Positions 40,547 to 49,004 of a stretch of 64,000 nt of DNA are shown piece after piece. Made by a program: the position numbers and the translations under genes. A model generated the notes under the pieces. It was given only the letters and a program-made list of their open reading frames with translations. It did not search any database and had not been told where the DNA came from. This DNA is from a virus. The stretch is from positions 1 through 64,000 of IMG/VR virus record IMGVR_UViG_3300044701_002172; one strand, 5' to 3'. How positions within the stretch are numbered: the first letter of the stretch is position 1; each line of letters begins with the position of its first letter.

Positions 40547-42006
40547 TTTAGGTTTACCTTGATAACTTCATATTTAAAATTTTCTTCTTGATAAATTTTA
40601 ATTCTTTCTTGAAGGTGTCTTAAAGTATAATTTTGTCTTGTTTTAGTAGAGATATCATCAGCGATATCATAGAGTGTAGCTATTTCTTTGCCTTCTCCTT
40701 TTCTAAGAACTCTACCAATTGATTGTAGATTTCTAATACGAGATTTAGACGGAGAAGCAAATATAATGTTATGAAGACGTTTAATGTTAATACCAGTGCT
40801 AAACGTTCCATAGGAAGCAATAATAACGGCATTATCTTCTTTTTCGGCAATACTTCTTACTGCTTCTCGATCTTCAGTGTCGATAGAACCATGAACAAAA
40901 AATACTTTACGATTTTCACCAACTGTATTATTTATGAGTTCGTATAAAGGTTCACCATGCTTTTCCACATAGTTAAACAAAACTAATGTGTTGCCATCAA
41001 TGTCGTTTACGAGATTTTTAATAAGATTATTTCTTTTTTTATTAGTAACAATGTAATCCATCTCTTCATGATAGTCCTCAAAATATTGATACTCATGCTT
41101 ACACAAAAGAATTTTAATACGAAGATTAGATAGATGTCCTTTTTTAATTAGATCATCTGTCTTAGTTACTCTTTCACAATGACCAAACAATCCTTCTAGA
41201 ACCCACTTGTGAGTTTTGGTTCCGTCAAGTGTACCAGTAAATCCAAATCTGTACTTAGCATTATGAAGCTTTTCCATAATACCAGTAAGTGATTTAGATT
41301 TAAACAGGTGTGCTTCGTCACCGATTACACAATCAATGTCATCAAAATATCTTTTAGGGAATTTGTAAATGGATTGCCATGTAGAAATGATAATAGGTTT
41401 GTCAGAATTCTTTTCTTGTCCCGAATAAATTTTGTGAATATGTTCATCGGCATTCCATCCATAATCAATGAAGTCCTTGACCATCTGTTCTACGAGAGAA
41501 GTAGTAGGAACGATGATTAAGATTTTCTTATCTGTGGCGTGATAATATCTCACCAAAGAATAGATCATCAAAGATTTACCTGATCCAGTAGGAGACAAGA
41601 ATAAGCCACGATTATATTTGAGAGCAAGATAGACAGTGTAATACTGATAATCTCTGGCTTGAATGTTAGAAATTTTATCAACAAAAGTTTTTACTCCAGC
41701 AGGAGAAACCATCTCGTTGGTATCTGTTACTTCACCATACCAATCGTTCTTAACTGATTCTATAGAGTATCCTCTTTCCTTAGCCCACAGAAGAAACTGC
41801 TGGTACAAACCAACATACATTTCCCCTGTGCCAGGAGAGTATAGACGAATAGTTCCATCCCAGTATCTAAATTTGGGATTTCTTTTTAGAAATTTTGCTT
41901 CTGGAACTTCAAAGGTAAAGTAGTCAGATAATTCTTGATGTACGTAAGGCTCTGCTTGAATTTGATAAAATACTTCGTTCTTTTTCTTAACAATAATTCT
42001 TGTCAT
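40543..42006 (-). CDS. uvsW: RNA-DNA and DNA-DNA helicase
   Basis: SF2 helicase that branch-migrates recombination intermediates and removes R-loops, shifting replication to the recombination mode. The 487-aa protein has an N-terminal DNA-binding domain, Q-motif-like IQARDYQ, Walker A SPTGSGKS (138-145), GDEAHLF, GFTGTLDG, and C-terminal motifs ASYGTFSTGINIKRLH and QSIGRVLRKGEGK. Overlaps uvsY by one base. Firm call. Confidence 0.97.
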   Translation of the reverse strand: MTRIIVKKKNEVFYQIQAEPYVHQELSDYFTFEVPEAKFLKRNPKFRYWDGTIRLYSPGTGEMYVGLYQQFLLWAKERGYSIESVKNDWYGEVTDTNEMVSPAGVKTFVDKISNIQARDYQYYTVYLALKYNRGLFLSPTGSGKSLMIYSLVRYYHATDKKILIIVPTTSLVEQMVKDFIDYGWNADEHIHKIYSGQEKNSDKPIIISTWQSIYKFPKRYFDDIDCVIGDEAHLFKSKSLTGIMEKLHNAKYRFGFTGTLDGTKTHKWVLEGLFGHCERVTKTDDLIKKGHLSNLRIKILLCKHEYQYFEDYHEEMDYIVTNKKRNNLIKNLVNDIDGNTLVLFNYVEKHGEPLYELINNTVGENRKVFFVHGSIDTEDREAVRSIAEKEDNAVIIASYGTFSTGINIKRLHNIIFASPSKSRIRNLQSIGRVLRKGEGKEIATLYDIADDISTKTRQNYTLRHLQERIKIYQEENFKYEVIKVNLK

Positions 42007-42482
42007 TAAGTAGTACCATTAATAAACTTTTCCCAGTCAATAGCCGATTTGATTTGAAATCCACGATTGGAAATCATTTTCATTACACTGTCCAGGAAAT
42101 AAAGAGCCTGTTCAACGTATTTAATTTTTGCTTCTATGTTGATGATGTCCTCATCTGATTCCAGATAAGTCTTCATCTTCTCTGCTGTTTTAATACTTGA
42201 GCCGAAAGGTTTCTCGGCATACACTTTGGCGTCTGCTTCGCCAGAATAATATTCTCTTTTTTCTCTTACTACACGCCTAAGTTCAAACTCTAAAGACGTT
42301 TTAACTTGGCTAAGATCTGTGTAGTAGTTTAAGTATTTATTGTGTTGAAAAGGGATCTCTAATGCTAACTTACCGAGATCTTCTGTATACTGTTTGTTTT
42401 TAAATTGGAAGTCAACTAAACTGTCTTCATTCCATTCTTCTTTAATACGATCAAATAATTTAACGATGTTCTCAAATTTCAT
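42006..42482 (-). CDS. uvsY: Recombination mediator
   Basis: UvsY loads UvsX on gp32-coated single-stranded DNA. The 158-aa helical protein lies directly before uvsW, the standard place in T4-like cyanophages. The segment VKTSLEFELRRVVREKREYYSGEADAKVYAEKPFG is characteristic in my reading. Charged, with no membrane segment. It overlaps the tail-completion-like gene by 4 nt. Assignment rests on place and composition as much as on motifs. Confidence 0.85.
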   Translation of the reverse strand: MKFENIVKLFDRIKEEWNEDSLVDFQFKNKQYTEDLGKLALEIPFQHNKYLNYYTDLSQVKTSLEFELRRVVREKREYYSGEADAKVYAEKPFGSSIKTAEKMKTYLESDEDIINIEAKIKYVEQALYFLDSVMKMISNRGFQIKSAIDWEKFINGTT

Positions 42483-42991
42483 AGTAATTTAAAGTTTTTA
42501 TCACGAAGAGTAAAATTAGTATACTTAAATGTTACCTGTGCTGTAAAATATTCAATGTCATCTACTGTGGCATCAAAGTCAATTGGCGTTAAACTAATTG
42601 GAAATAGATTTTCAAAGTCAACAAAAAATGCCGAATTAAAGTTGGAAGTTACTACCATTAGTTGACCTTTGGAGTATTCAACTTGATCTGCCGAATGTTG
42701 ATCAGCTCCTCCGTTTTTACGAATCCATTGTAATATTGAATTGTAATTAATTAAATTTTCATCAATAATAAAGCTAAGTGAAAAATCATCATACGAAATT
42801 CCTCCACCTGGAGCGATAGGAAAATTCCTAAATCGTGTCGGAACTTCTGTAAACGGCATGTTTACCCCAGGTAGATTTGCTCTTTGGCAGAAAAAATCAA
42901 CCCCTTCAAATAATTCTAATTTCATTTTAAAACCAATAGGAGCAAGAAAGTTCCTATTCCTAGGTTGCTCCTTATACCATTCAGCAGTCAT
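42479..42991 (-). CDS. Tail-tube-fold protein, likely gp3-type tail completion protein
   Basis: A 170-aa virion protein with the tail-tube fold. FCQRANLPGVNMPFTEVPTRFRNF, YDDFSLSFIIDENLINYNSILQWIRKNG and FDATVDDIEYFTAQVTFKYTNF run parallel to the gp19 tube protein at 48336 (LCKSAALPASNLGVIEVPFRG..., SEFSVEFQYSYW). Position after gp23 is where I recall cyanophage gp3, which caps the tail tube. A late promoter is 22 nt upstream. The fold is well supported; gp3 versus another tube-like subunit is less sure. Confidence 0.78.
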   Translation of the reverse strand: MTAEWYKEQPRNRNFLAPIGFKMKLELFEGVDFFCQRANLPGVNMPFTEVPTRFRNFPIAPGGGISYDDFSLSFIIDENLINYNSILQWIRKNGGADQHSADQVEYSKGQLMVVTSNFNSAFFVDFENLFPISLTPIDFDATVDDIEYFTAQVTFKYTNFTLRDKNFKLL

Positions 42992-43013
42992 GTCAACTTC
43001 CCAAGCTAGTAAC

Positions 43014-43021
43014 TATTTATT
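43014..43021 (-). promoter_or_regulatory. Late promoter octamer
   Basis: AATAAATA on the minus strand, 22 nt before the tail-tube-fold gene and 11 nt after the gp23 terminator. Confidence 0.65.
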
Positions 43022-43032
43022 TCCATAAAAAA

Positions 43033-43054
43033 AAGAGCCCCCGAAGGGACTCTT
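43033..43054 (-). terminator. gp23 terminator
   Basis: Stem AAGAGTCCC / GGGGCTCTT (one T-G pair) with a TTCG-type loop and T8 on the minus strand, just after the major capsid gene. Confidence 0.9.
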
Positions 43055-43072
43055 GAGATCTTGGAGTATGAC

Positions 43073-44512
43073 TCACATGAGGTTCTTGATACGAACTCTT
43101 CTGTAGTACATGTTCTTGGAAGCGGTGAGAGCTTCAGCATCGGGAACAGGTACACCATCGCCATCAACACCGTTGAATACGAATGGGTTAGCAACCATAC
43201 CGTAACGGGTCTTGAAGCCGATCTTAGGCTGGAAGGTGTTAGGATCAATCGAACGTAGCATCTGGAGAGGTACGTATGGGCAATAGAAGAGACCAGCATC
43301 GTAAGGATTGGTGCCCTTATAACCCATGACGTAGTAGTGATCGTTTGAAAGGTTAGCTGAATAAGGATCAACGAAGACCTTGATACGACCGTTGATGGTG
43401 CCAACCATGAGGTTGCCAGTGTCATCAACCTGACCGATGGAAGGACCACCAGCACCGTTTAGACCAGAAGTGTAATCAAGTACACCAGCCATTGCTAGAG
43501 CCGAAGCTACGTCAGCAGAGCAGATGACGAAGTTACCCTTGCCTCTACGAGTTTCCTGAGCGATAGCATTAGCATCACGCTCAACTTGGAATAGAAGACC
43601 CTTGAACTTCTCAACAGACCAACGACCATTTGAATCAACGTCGAGGTCAAATACACCAGCGGTAGCAACGTTGTTCTGAGCACCAGGCTTAGCGATGGTG
43701 TATACAGTACGAACAACTTCACGGTTGATTTCAGCAAGGATCTCCGAGCTGAGGATGTTGGCAAGTTCTTGCTCAGCGTCAAGACCGTGAACAGCCTTAA
43801 GATCCTGAGCTAGCTCTAGAGTGTACTCCGAACGTAGGGCTCTGGTTCTGGCGGTTACAGCAGTCTTCTCGATGCTGAAGCTCATTTCGTTGAATAGGGT
43901 CGAACCTGATCCAAGAACTTCAGCAGTCTCACGAGCAATAGGACGTACACCACGCTCATAAGTGCCAGCACCCGAACCGTCATCGTTAAGAAGACCAGGG
44001 TTGGCTTCGGTGTATGAAGGATCGTTAGCAACGCCAAGGGGAACAGCTGGATCGTTGTAAGCAGCAGGACCCTGAGTGTTGGCTGAGAAGTTTACATCAG
44101 GCTCGTTGAAGAGAGCTTCACGACCCTTACGTAGACCAGCAGCACCGTTGTGCTGATAGTGAGCCTTCATAGCGAAGATAAGTCCAGTAGGACCGCTCAT
44201 TGGCTGAACGCCACAGATGTCATATGCCATTAGGTTAGGCATGGCACGACGGACTAGGCTGATCATGATAGGATCGAAACCAGCTAGACCACCAGTTTTG
44301 GTGTCAAGACCTGAACCTGAAAGGGCGTTACCACCAATAGCACCAACAGTGTTAGGACCTTCGGTGAGCATTCTGTCCTCACGGAGAGCACGCTCTTGGT
44401 TTTCTAGGATTACAGCGGTTACAGCCTGCTTGTGACGATCTGTGATGGATGGAGCATCAGGAGCGTTGAGAACAGGTGCCCACTTTTCTGTAAGATGGGA
44501 AGCGTTGAACAT
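43073..44512 (-). CDS. gp23: Major capsid protein
   Basis: HK97-fold shell protein. The 479-aa precursor has an N-terminal delta segment; RMLTE at about residues 47-51 fits the (L/I)xE cleavage site of prohead protease gp21, so mature protein should start near GPNTVGAIGG. MPNLMAYDICGVQPMSGPTGLIFAMKAHY and the C-terminal KIGFKTRYGMVANPFV are standard for the family. It has its own late promoter and strong terminator, as suits the most abundant virion protein. Confidence 0.98.
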   Translation of the reverse strand: MFNASHLTEKWAPVLNAPDAPSITDRHKQAVTAVILENQERALREDRMLTEGPNTVGAIGGNALSGSGLDTKTGGLAGFDPIMISLVRRAMPNLMAYDICGVQPMSGPTGLIFAMKAHYQHNGAAGLRKGREALFNEPDVNFSANTQGPAAYNDPAVPLGVANDPSYTEANPGLLNDDGSGAGTYERGVRPIARETAEVLGSGSTLFNEMSFSIEKTAVTARTRALRSEYTLELAQDLKAVHGLDAEQELANILSSEILAEINREVVRTVYTIAKPGAQNNVATAGVFDLDVDSNGRWSVEKFKGLLFQVERDANAIAQETRRGKGNFVICSADVASALAMAGVLDYTSGLNGAGGPSIGQVDDTGNLMVGTINGRIKVFVDPYSANLSNDHYYVMGYKGTNPYDAGLFYCPYVPLQMLRSIDPNTFQPKIGFKTRYGMVANPFVFNGVDGDGVPVPDAEALTASKNMYYRRVRIKNLM

Positions 44513-44548
44513 TTTTACCTCTTAAAACGTATTGTTGTCGTTTGATAA

Positions 44549-44556
44549 TATTTATG
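44549..44556 (-). promoter_or_regulatory. Late promoter octamer of gp23
   Basis: CATAAATA on the minus strand, 36 nt before the gp23 ATG, just after the gp22 stop. An AAGAGGT ribosome site lies about 5 nt before the ATG. Confidence 0.75.
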
Positions 44557-44563
44557 ATTTAAA

Positions 44564-45718
44564 TTATTTCCAGCGTGAGAGAGCATGAACGTAAGCAGCC
44601 ATTGCTGGCGATACATCCTCGCTTAGTGCTACTGGGGTGTCATCACTTACTTCAGCTTTAGAAACTGATTCTGGGAAGTATGATTTACGGAGAGTTTTTA
44701 CAGATTCTGTAAATTGCTCTACACTTTCATATCTAACACCTTCAGATAATGAAGCAAGTTTTTCTTTTTGAGTATCGGCAAGTCCTTCCGAAACTTGGTT
44801 TAAGATTACGACTTTGCTTGACTCAGCAAGACGATTATTAAGATCCACATTACGCTCAATTTGTTCGTTGAGGCGCTCTTCCATCTCACGAAGTTCGTCA
44901 GCCATTTCGTCAACAACACTGGTCTTATCCTCGGGGATAGAAATCCAATGTTCTTTACAAAGATTCATGAAACCAGCAATGAAATCTTCAGTGATTTCAT
45001 TACGGATGCCACGATCAATAGCGACTTGATTTTCTTCAATCCATTGACCGATACCATACTTGACAGTACCGAGAACTTCTTCAGAGAGTTCTTCTTTGAT
45101 AGCTTCTACTTGCTCAACAAGCTTGGCTTCAAACTGTTCTTCAAGTTTGGTATACTCTTCTTGAAGCTTAGCCTTAACAGCAGCTTCAAAAATTGTTTTT
45201 GCTTTTGTTTTGTAATCTTCTGTTAACTCTTCGCCTTCGGTCAAAGCGGCGACATCAGAAGAAAGGTCAAGCTCTTCAAAAGAAGGCTTGATTGGATAAG
45301 TTACGTTAGGACCAGTTGTAGTTCCATAGGCAACTTGTGTGCCCACTGTAGGAGTAGCAGCCATATCACCAGGACTCTTTTGATGAGCCTGCTGAGCGTC
45401 ACCCGAAATTTGAGAAATAGGAGCCGCTGCTTTAGCACCAGGATTCTCTTCGCCATCATCATCGTGTGGATGTGGAAGAGTGGCAGTACCACCAAGATCA
45501 GTAGCAGGCTTTTGACCAATAGCTACTGATGGTGGAACTGAAGGCTGTGGATCTTTTCCACCAGCTCCTGATGTTTGAGCATCTGAAATTTGAGTGGGCT
45601 CTTTACCTGTAGCAGGAATTACCGAAGCAGAAACTGTAGGCATTGGATCACCAGCTTCGAGAACAAGATTCTGTCCTTTTACAAGCTCCTCAAACTTTTC
45701 GTTTAACATATCTGACAT
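44564..45718 (-). CDS. gp22: Prohead core scaffolding protein
   Basis: Internal scaffold around which the gp23 shell assembles; later degraded by gp21. The 384-aa protein is acidic, with a Pro/Ala-rich N-terminal third and long coiled-coil helices from about residue 145 to 330 (LTEGEELTEDYKTKAKTIFEAAVKAKLQEEYTKLEEQ). Several (L/I)xE sites suit proteolysis. Place between gp23 and gp21 confirms it. Own late promoter. Confidence 0.95.
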   Translation of the reverse strand: MSDMLNEKFEELVKGQNLVLEAGDPMPTVSASVIPATGKEPTQISDAQTSGAGGKDPQPSVPPSVAIGQKPATDLGGTATLPHPHDDDGEENPGAKAAAPISQISGDAQQAHQKSPGDMAATPTVGTQVAYGTTTGPNVTYPIKPSFEELDLSSDVAALTEGEELTEDYKTKAKTIFEAAVKAKLQEEYTKLEEQFEAKLVEQVEAIKEELSEEVLGTVKYGIGQWIEENQVAIDRGIRNEITEDFIAGFMNLCKEHWISIPEDKTSVVDEMADELREMEERLNEQIERNVDLNNRLAESSKVVILNQVSEGLADTQKEKLASLSEGVRYESVEQFTESVKTLRKSYFPESVSKAEVSDDTPVALSEDVSPAMAAYVHALSRWK

Positions 45719-45755
45719 TTGAGTTTCCTCGTACTTCTAACAATTATTCTAAGAT

Positions 45756-45763
45756 TATTTATG
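45756..45763 (-). promoter_or_regulatory. Late promoter octamer of gp22
   Basis: CATAAATA on the minus strand, 37 nt before the gp22 ATG; it precedes an ACGAGGAAAC ribosome site. Confidence 0.72.
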
Positions 45764-45766
45764 AAA

Positions 45767-46411
45767 TTACAGATTTGAAAGGAAATTCTCAAATGCTTTG
45801 AGCTTCCTTTCTTCCAGATTTTTCCTAGTTGATTCGGAAATATATCTGTGATATTTAGCAATTTGCTGTTCACGGAGAATTCCGTTTTCCCAAATCCACT
45901 CTTTACCTTCCATGATTCCGTTAACAAAAGCATCGGGAGCTGATGGATCTGCTACGATATCGGCAGCGGTTGCCAACATAAAATCATCACGAACATAATT
46001 GGCACCATTACGCTCTTCAAGTGAACCCATACCTCTAGAAGATACGCCGAGTTTTACACCTTCATCTAAAAGTGACTTAGCAATTTTACCCATAGGAGTA
46101 TCAAGAATTCTAGCCTTTCCGTAGAAGTTAGCACCTTCCGCACGAAGTTCAACAATTCTGTGAGACACCCTATCAAGGTTTACAGTAGGACCATCGGGAT
46201 GACCAAGTTCGCCTAGAGCACGACCAGATTGTACATACTGTTCGTTGTATCTTTGAACTTCTCTGTTCAAAACATTGAAAGGATATACTCTACCATTTCT
46301 ATTTTTGATTTCGGATTGTAAAAAAATACCTTCAATGTAAAGGTTTTTTTTGCCTTCTGTTTCTTCTATGAGGACGCTAATCTCCTCAATATTTTCTGTG
46401 ATGAGTTTCAT
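45767..46411 (-). CDS. gp21: Prohead protease
   Basis: Serine protease that cleaves capsid and core proteins at (L/I)xE sites during head maturation. The 214-aa protein has the catalytic His in GELGHPDG and Ser in VSSRGMGS, the herpes-assemblin-type arrangement. IKNRNGRVYPFNVLNREVQRY is standard in T4-like gp21. The ATG overlaps the gene 67 stop (ATGA). Confidence 0.96.
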   Translation of the reverse strand: MKLITENIEEISVLIEETEGKKNLYIEGIFLQSEIKNRNGRVYPFNVLNREVQRYNEQYVQSGRALGELGHPDGPTVNLDRVSHRIVELRAEGANFYGKARILDTPMGKIAKSLLDEGVKLGVSSRGMGSLEERNGANYVRDDFMLATAADIVADPSAPDAFVNGIMEGKEWIWENGILREQQIAKYHRYISESTRKNLEERKLKAFENFLSNL

Positions 46412-46584
46412 TCTTCTGTTTCTAGTGGTTCTACTGGTTCATCAAAATATGTGGAAGCAACAGATTTTTTGTACATACCAAGAGCTTCCCCAGCGGTTGA
46501 TTTCATGACATCTTTAATCATGTCAAGAGCATCTGCTTTTTGCTTTCCAGCAATAGCATTGACAATATCCAAAGTGTTAGACAT
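46408..46584 (-). CDS. gp67: Prohead core protein, 58 aa
   Basis: Small acidic core protein: MSNTLDIVNAIAGKQKADALDMIKDVMKSTAGEALGMYKKSVASTYFDEP. The helical 'ALDMIKDVMKS' core and the acidic end fit T4 gp67, and the place between gp20 and gp21 is the T4 order. The gene is below common length cut-offs. It overlaps gp21 by 4 nt. No late octamer is seen immediately upstream; read-through from gp20 would express it. Confidence 0.85.
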   Translation of the reverse strand: MSNTLDIVNAIAGKQKADALDMIKDVMKSTAGEALGMYKKSVASTYFDEPVEPLETEE

Positions 46585-46609
46585 AGTAATATAATTTTAA
46601 CTTATAATT

Positions 46610-48298
46610 TTATTTAGCAGAACCTTTATTTGATGAAGCTTTTGGAGCTGGTTTTGGTTTTGCTTTTTCTAAATCAATCTTTCGTTGGGTTTCAGCATCC
46701 GCTTCAGCATTAGAAATTTCTGGGGCATAAGCGTCATTTTCTAATGATTTTTGAGTAAGAATATTTGTATCAACTGGATTTAAAGCAAGACCAGAATCAA
46801 TATCTTTTTTCATCTGCTTATCCATTTCCTTGTATTCTTTCTCTGTCTGCATCAGAACTTGCTTACGAATAAACTCAGAAGAAATGTACTTACCAACAAA
46901 TGGATCCATCTGTGTGACAAGACCAATACGTTCCTTCATTAATTCCATTTGCTTGAGTTCATTGAAATGATTATCAAACAGGAAGTCATACTGAATATGC
47001 TCTTCCATATCATCCCAATCTTCTGGAGCAATAATGCCCTTGAGAATGAGTTGAGTCTTAAGCATATCACTGAAGATTTCACTAAATCTTTTACGAAGAC
47101 GACCAATAAACTTAGCAAACTTAAGTTCGTCTCTAAGAATTTCAGTTGTTTTTCCGAGATTAAATGCCTTGTTATCGTCTGTTAAACGAGACGGTGGCAG
47201 GTTAAGCGAGTTGTATAGTTTCTTTTTAAAATATTCAACGTCCTTAAGTTCACCAAGATTCTGACCACCAGGAAGTGTAGTGATCTCAGTTCCTCTACCA
47301 CCTTCACGGCGAGGGAGCCAGAAATCTTCCAGCATAGACATATGCTTTTTATCATCACGAATTTCGCCAGTGGCTGAATCGTATACAAGTTTGTTACGAT
47401 AGCGAGCCATAACATCACGAAGATATTGCTCGGCTTTTACTTTAGGAAGATTGCCTACATCAATGTAGAAAATTCTACGCTCTGGAGCACGAGACAATCT
47501 GTAGATAACCAACGAATCCTCAATCATTCTAAGCTGATTAAGAGCTTTGATTGATTTGTGGAGGAAACTAATTGTCATCTTTTTGTTTGGATCTTTCAAT
47601 CCAGAATCACATGAAGCTACTGAATCAACTGAAATTCTAATACCCTGATTGTTTGAGTAATCAAAAGCTCCCGCTGTATTAGGAACACCAGCTGGAGTAA
47701 ATCCTCTTGGGTTATAAATGTAATACTCGATATATTCACCCCAGTCAAACTCTAAAGCAGAACCTTTCTCCTTCATCTTTTCTGCTTCAGTTCGCTGAAT
47801 CTTGTGACGAACTTTTTTAATCTTCAGTGGGTCAATATATCTAAGTTCTAAAATACCTTTTTTGGGGTTGTCAAGATCTACTACTTTATGATAGTATAGT
47901 CTACCGTCAATATACCAATTACGAATAATCTGATGGCAATGCTTATCAAATTGTAGTAATCTTAAAATATGGTTAAACTCGTTTCTGATTTTATTTTTGA
48001 TGTTTGTTCCTATGTCTAGGTTAGACAATTCAATTTCTACTGGAGCATCATCAGCATCAGAAACTACAAACTCGTTAATAATTTCGTCGATAGCTGAGTC
48101 ACATTCTGGGTGAAGTGACATACTACGATATCTTTGAATCAATTCATATTCATTTCGGGAGGCACCTTCTACATCTACATACGTGCCAAAATAGCCACCT
48201 GCTACGGTGGCTACGTTATCATCTTGGTTGGGCGGAATTGGGGATTGCCCCTGAAGTTCCGCCCTCTTGTTGATTTTAAATCCAAACAGTTGACTCAT
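46610..48298 (-). CDS. gp20: Portal vertex protein
   Basis: Dodecameric ring through which DNA enters the head, and the site where gp17 docks. The 562-aa protein includes YELIQRYRSMSLHPECDSAIDEIINEFVV, the clip/stem region LKDPNKKMTISFLHKSIKALNQLRMIEDSLVIYRLSRAPERRIFYIDVGNLPK and the conserved tunnel area EDFWLPRREGGRGTEITTLPGGQN. The C-terminus is Ala/Lys-rich. This is the usual cyanophage marker gene. Confidence 0.98.
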   Translation of the reverse strand: MSQLFGFKINKRAELQGQSPIPPNQDDNVATVAGGYFGTYVDVEGASRNEYELIQRYRSMSLHPECDSAIDEIINEFVVSDADDAPVEIELSNLDIGTNIKNKIRNEFNHILRLLQFDKHCHQIIRNWYIDGRLYYHKVVDLDNPKKGILELRYIDPLKIKKVRHKIQRTEAEKMKEKGSALEFDWGEYIEYYIYNPRGFTPAGVPNTAGAFDYSNNQGIRISVDSVASCDSGLKDPNKKMTISFLHKSIKALNQLRMIEDSLVIYRLSRAPERRIFYIDVGNLPKVKAEQYLRDVMARYRNKLVYDSATGEIRDDKKHMSMLEDFWLPRREGGRGTEITTLPGGQNLGELKDVEYFKKKLYNSLNLPPSRLTDDNKAFNLGKTTEILRDELKFAKFIGRLRKRFSEIFSDMLKTQLILKGIIAPEDWDDMEEHIQYDFLFDNHFNELKQMELMKERIGLVTQMDPFVGKYISSEFIRKQVLMQTEKEYKEMDKQMKKDIDSGLALNPVDTNILTQKSLENDAYAPEISNAEADAETQRKIDLEKAKPKPAPKASSNKGSAK

Positions 48299-48323
48299 AT
48301 TAAATTAAATAGATTCGATGATC

Positions 48324-48331
48324 TATTTATT
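48324..48331 (-). promoter_or_regulatory. Late promoter octamer of gp20
   Basis: AATAAATA on the minus strand, 25 nt before the gp20 ATG and just after the gp19 stop. Confidence 0.65.
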
Positions 48332-48335
48332 TAAT

Positions 48336-48971
48336 TCACTTATTGACAAGTTTGGTTACGCCAGCAATGCCAGTAGCAGCAGCATCAGTAATAGATGTAG
48401 CTGTTGGAGTTTCAACAGTCCAGTATGAATATTGGAACTCTACGGAGAACTCAGAAATCTGATCATTGCTATCATAACCAAGATCAATTTGAGATACGTT
48501 GGTTGGGAAAGCGTGATGTAAAGTATACTCTCTAAGGATAGTACCTTTTTCGGTAGAATTCTTTTCAAGTTGCTTCACTCTAACTGCTGCTGCCATATAA
48601 CCGTCAGAATTATTTGGTCTGAACTTAGGAGCATTATTGCCATTATGTGTGTTCATTGATTCCAACCATTGCTCAAAATAAGCACGGATTGCCATGTCCT
48701 TATCATTGAAGAATGTTGGGGACCAAGTATCAAATGTTCTGTCGCCAGCAATTTTAACTGTTCTTCCTCTAAAAGGAACTTCAATAACACCTAAGTTAGA
48801 AGCAGGAAGTGCTGCTGATTTACAGAGAAGATCTACCAAATTTTTATCTTCTCCAGTAGCACCTGGATTACCTGTTCCTAAATCACTTGGCCATACGATA
48901 TCGATGGCGAACATGTTAGGCTTAGTGCCTTGTCCAATTCTTTGAATAAAATCGTTAATTTTTGTTGCCAT
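48336..48971 (-). CDS. gp19: Tail tube protein
   Basis: Forms the inner tube of the contractile tail. The 211-aa protein starts MATKINDFIQRIGQGTKPNMFAIDI and has the tube-fold strands around RGRTVKIAGDRTFDTWSPTFFND and IDLGYDSNDQISEFSVEFQYSYWTVE. A GAGGT ribosome site precedes it; no late octamer lies in the 33-nt gap to gp18, so it is co-transcribed with the sheath gene. Firm call by sequence and order. Confidence 0.95.
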   Translation of the reverse strand: MATKINDFIQRIGQGTKPNMFAIDIVWPSDLGTGNPGATGEDKNLVDLLCKSAALPASNLGVIEVPFRGRTVKIAGDRTFDTWSPTFFNDKDMAIRAYFEQWLESMNTHNGNNAPKFRPNNSDGYMAAAVRVKQLEKNSTEKGTILREYTLHHAFPTNVSQIDLGYDSNDQISEFSVEFQYSYWTVETPTATSITDAAATGIAGVTKLVNK

Positions 48972-49004
48972 TGTTTTTTACCTCGTTGTTTTGTTTGTGA
49001 TTAA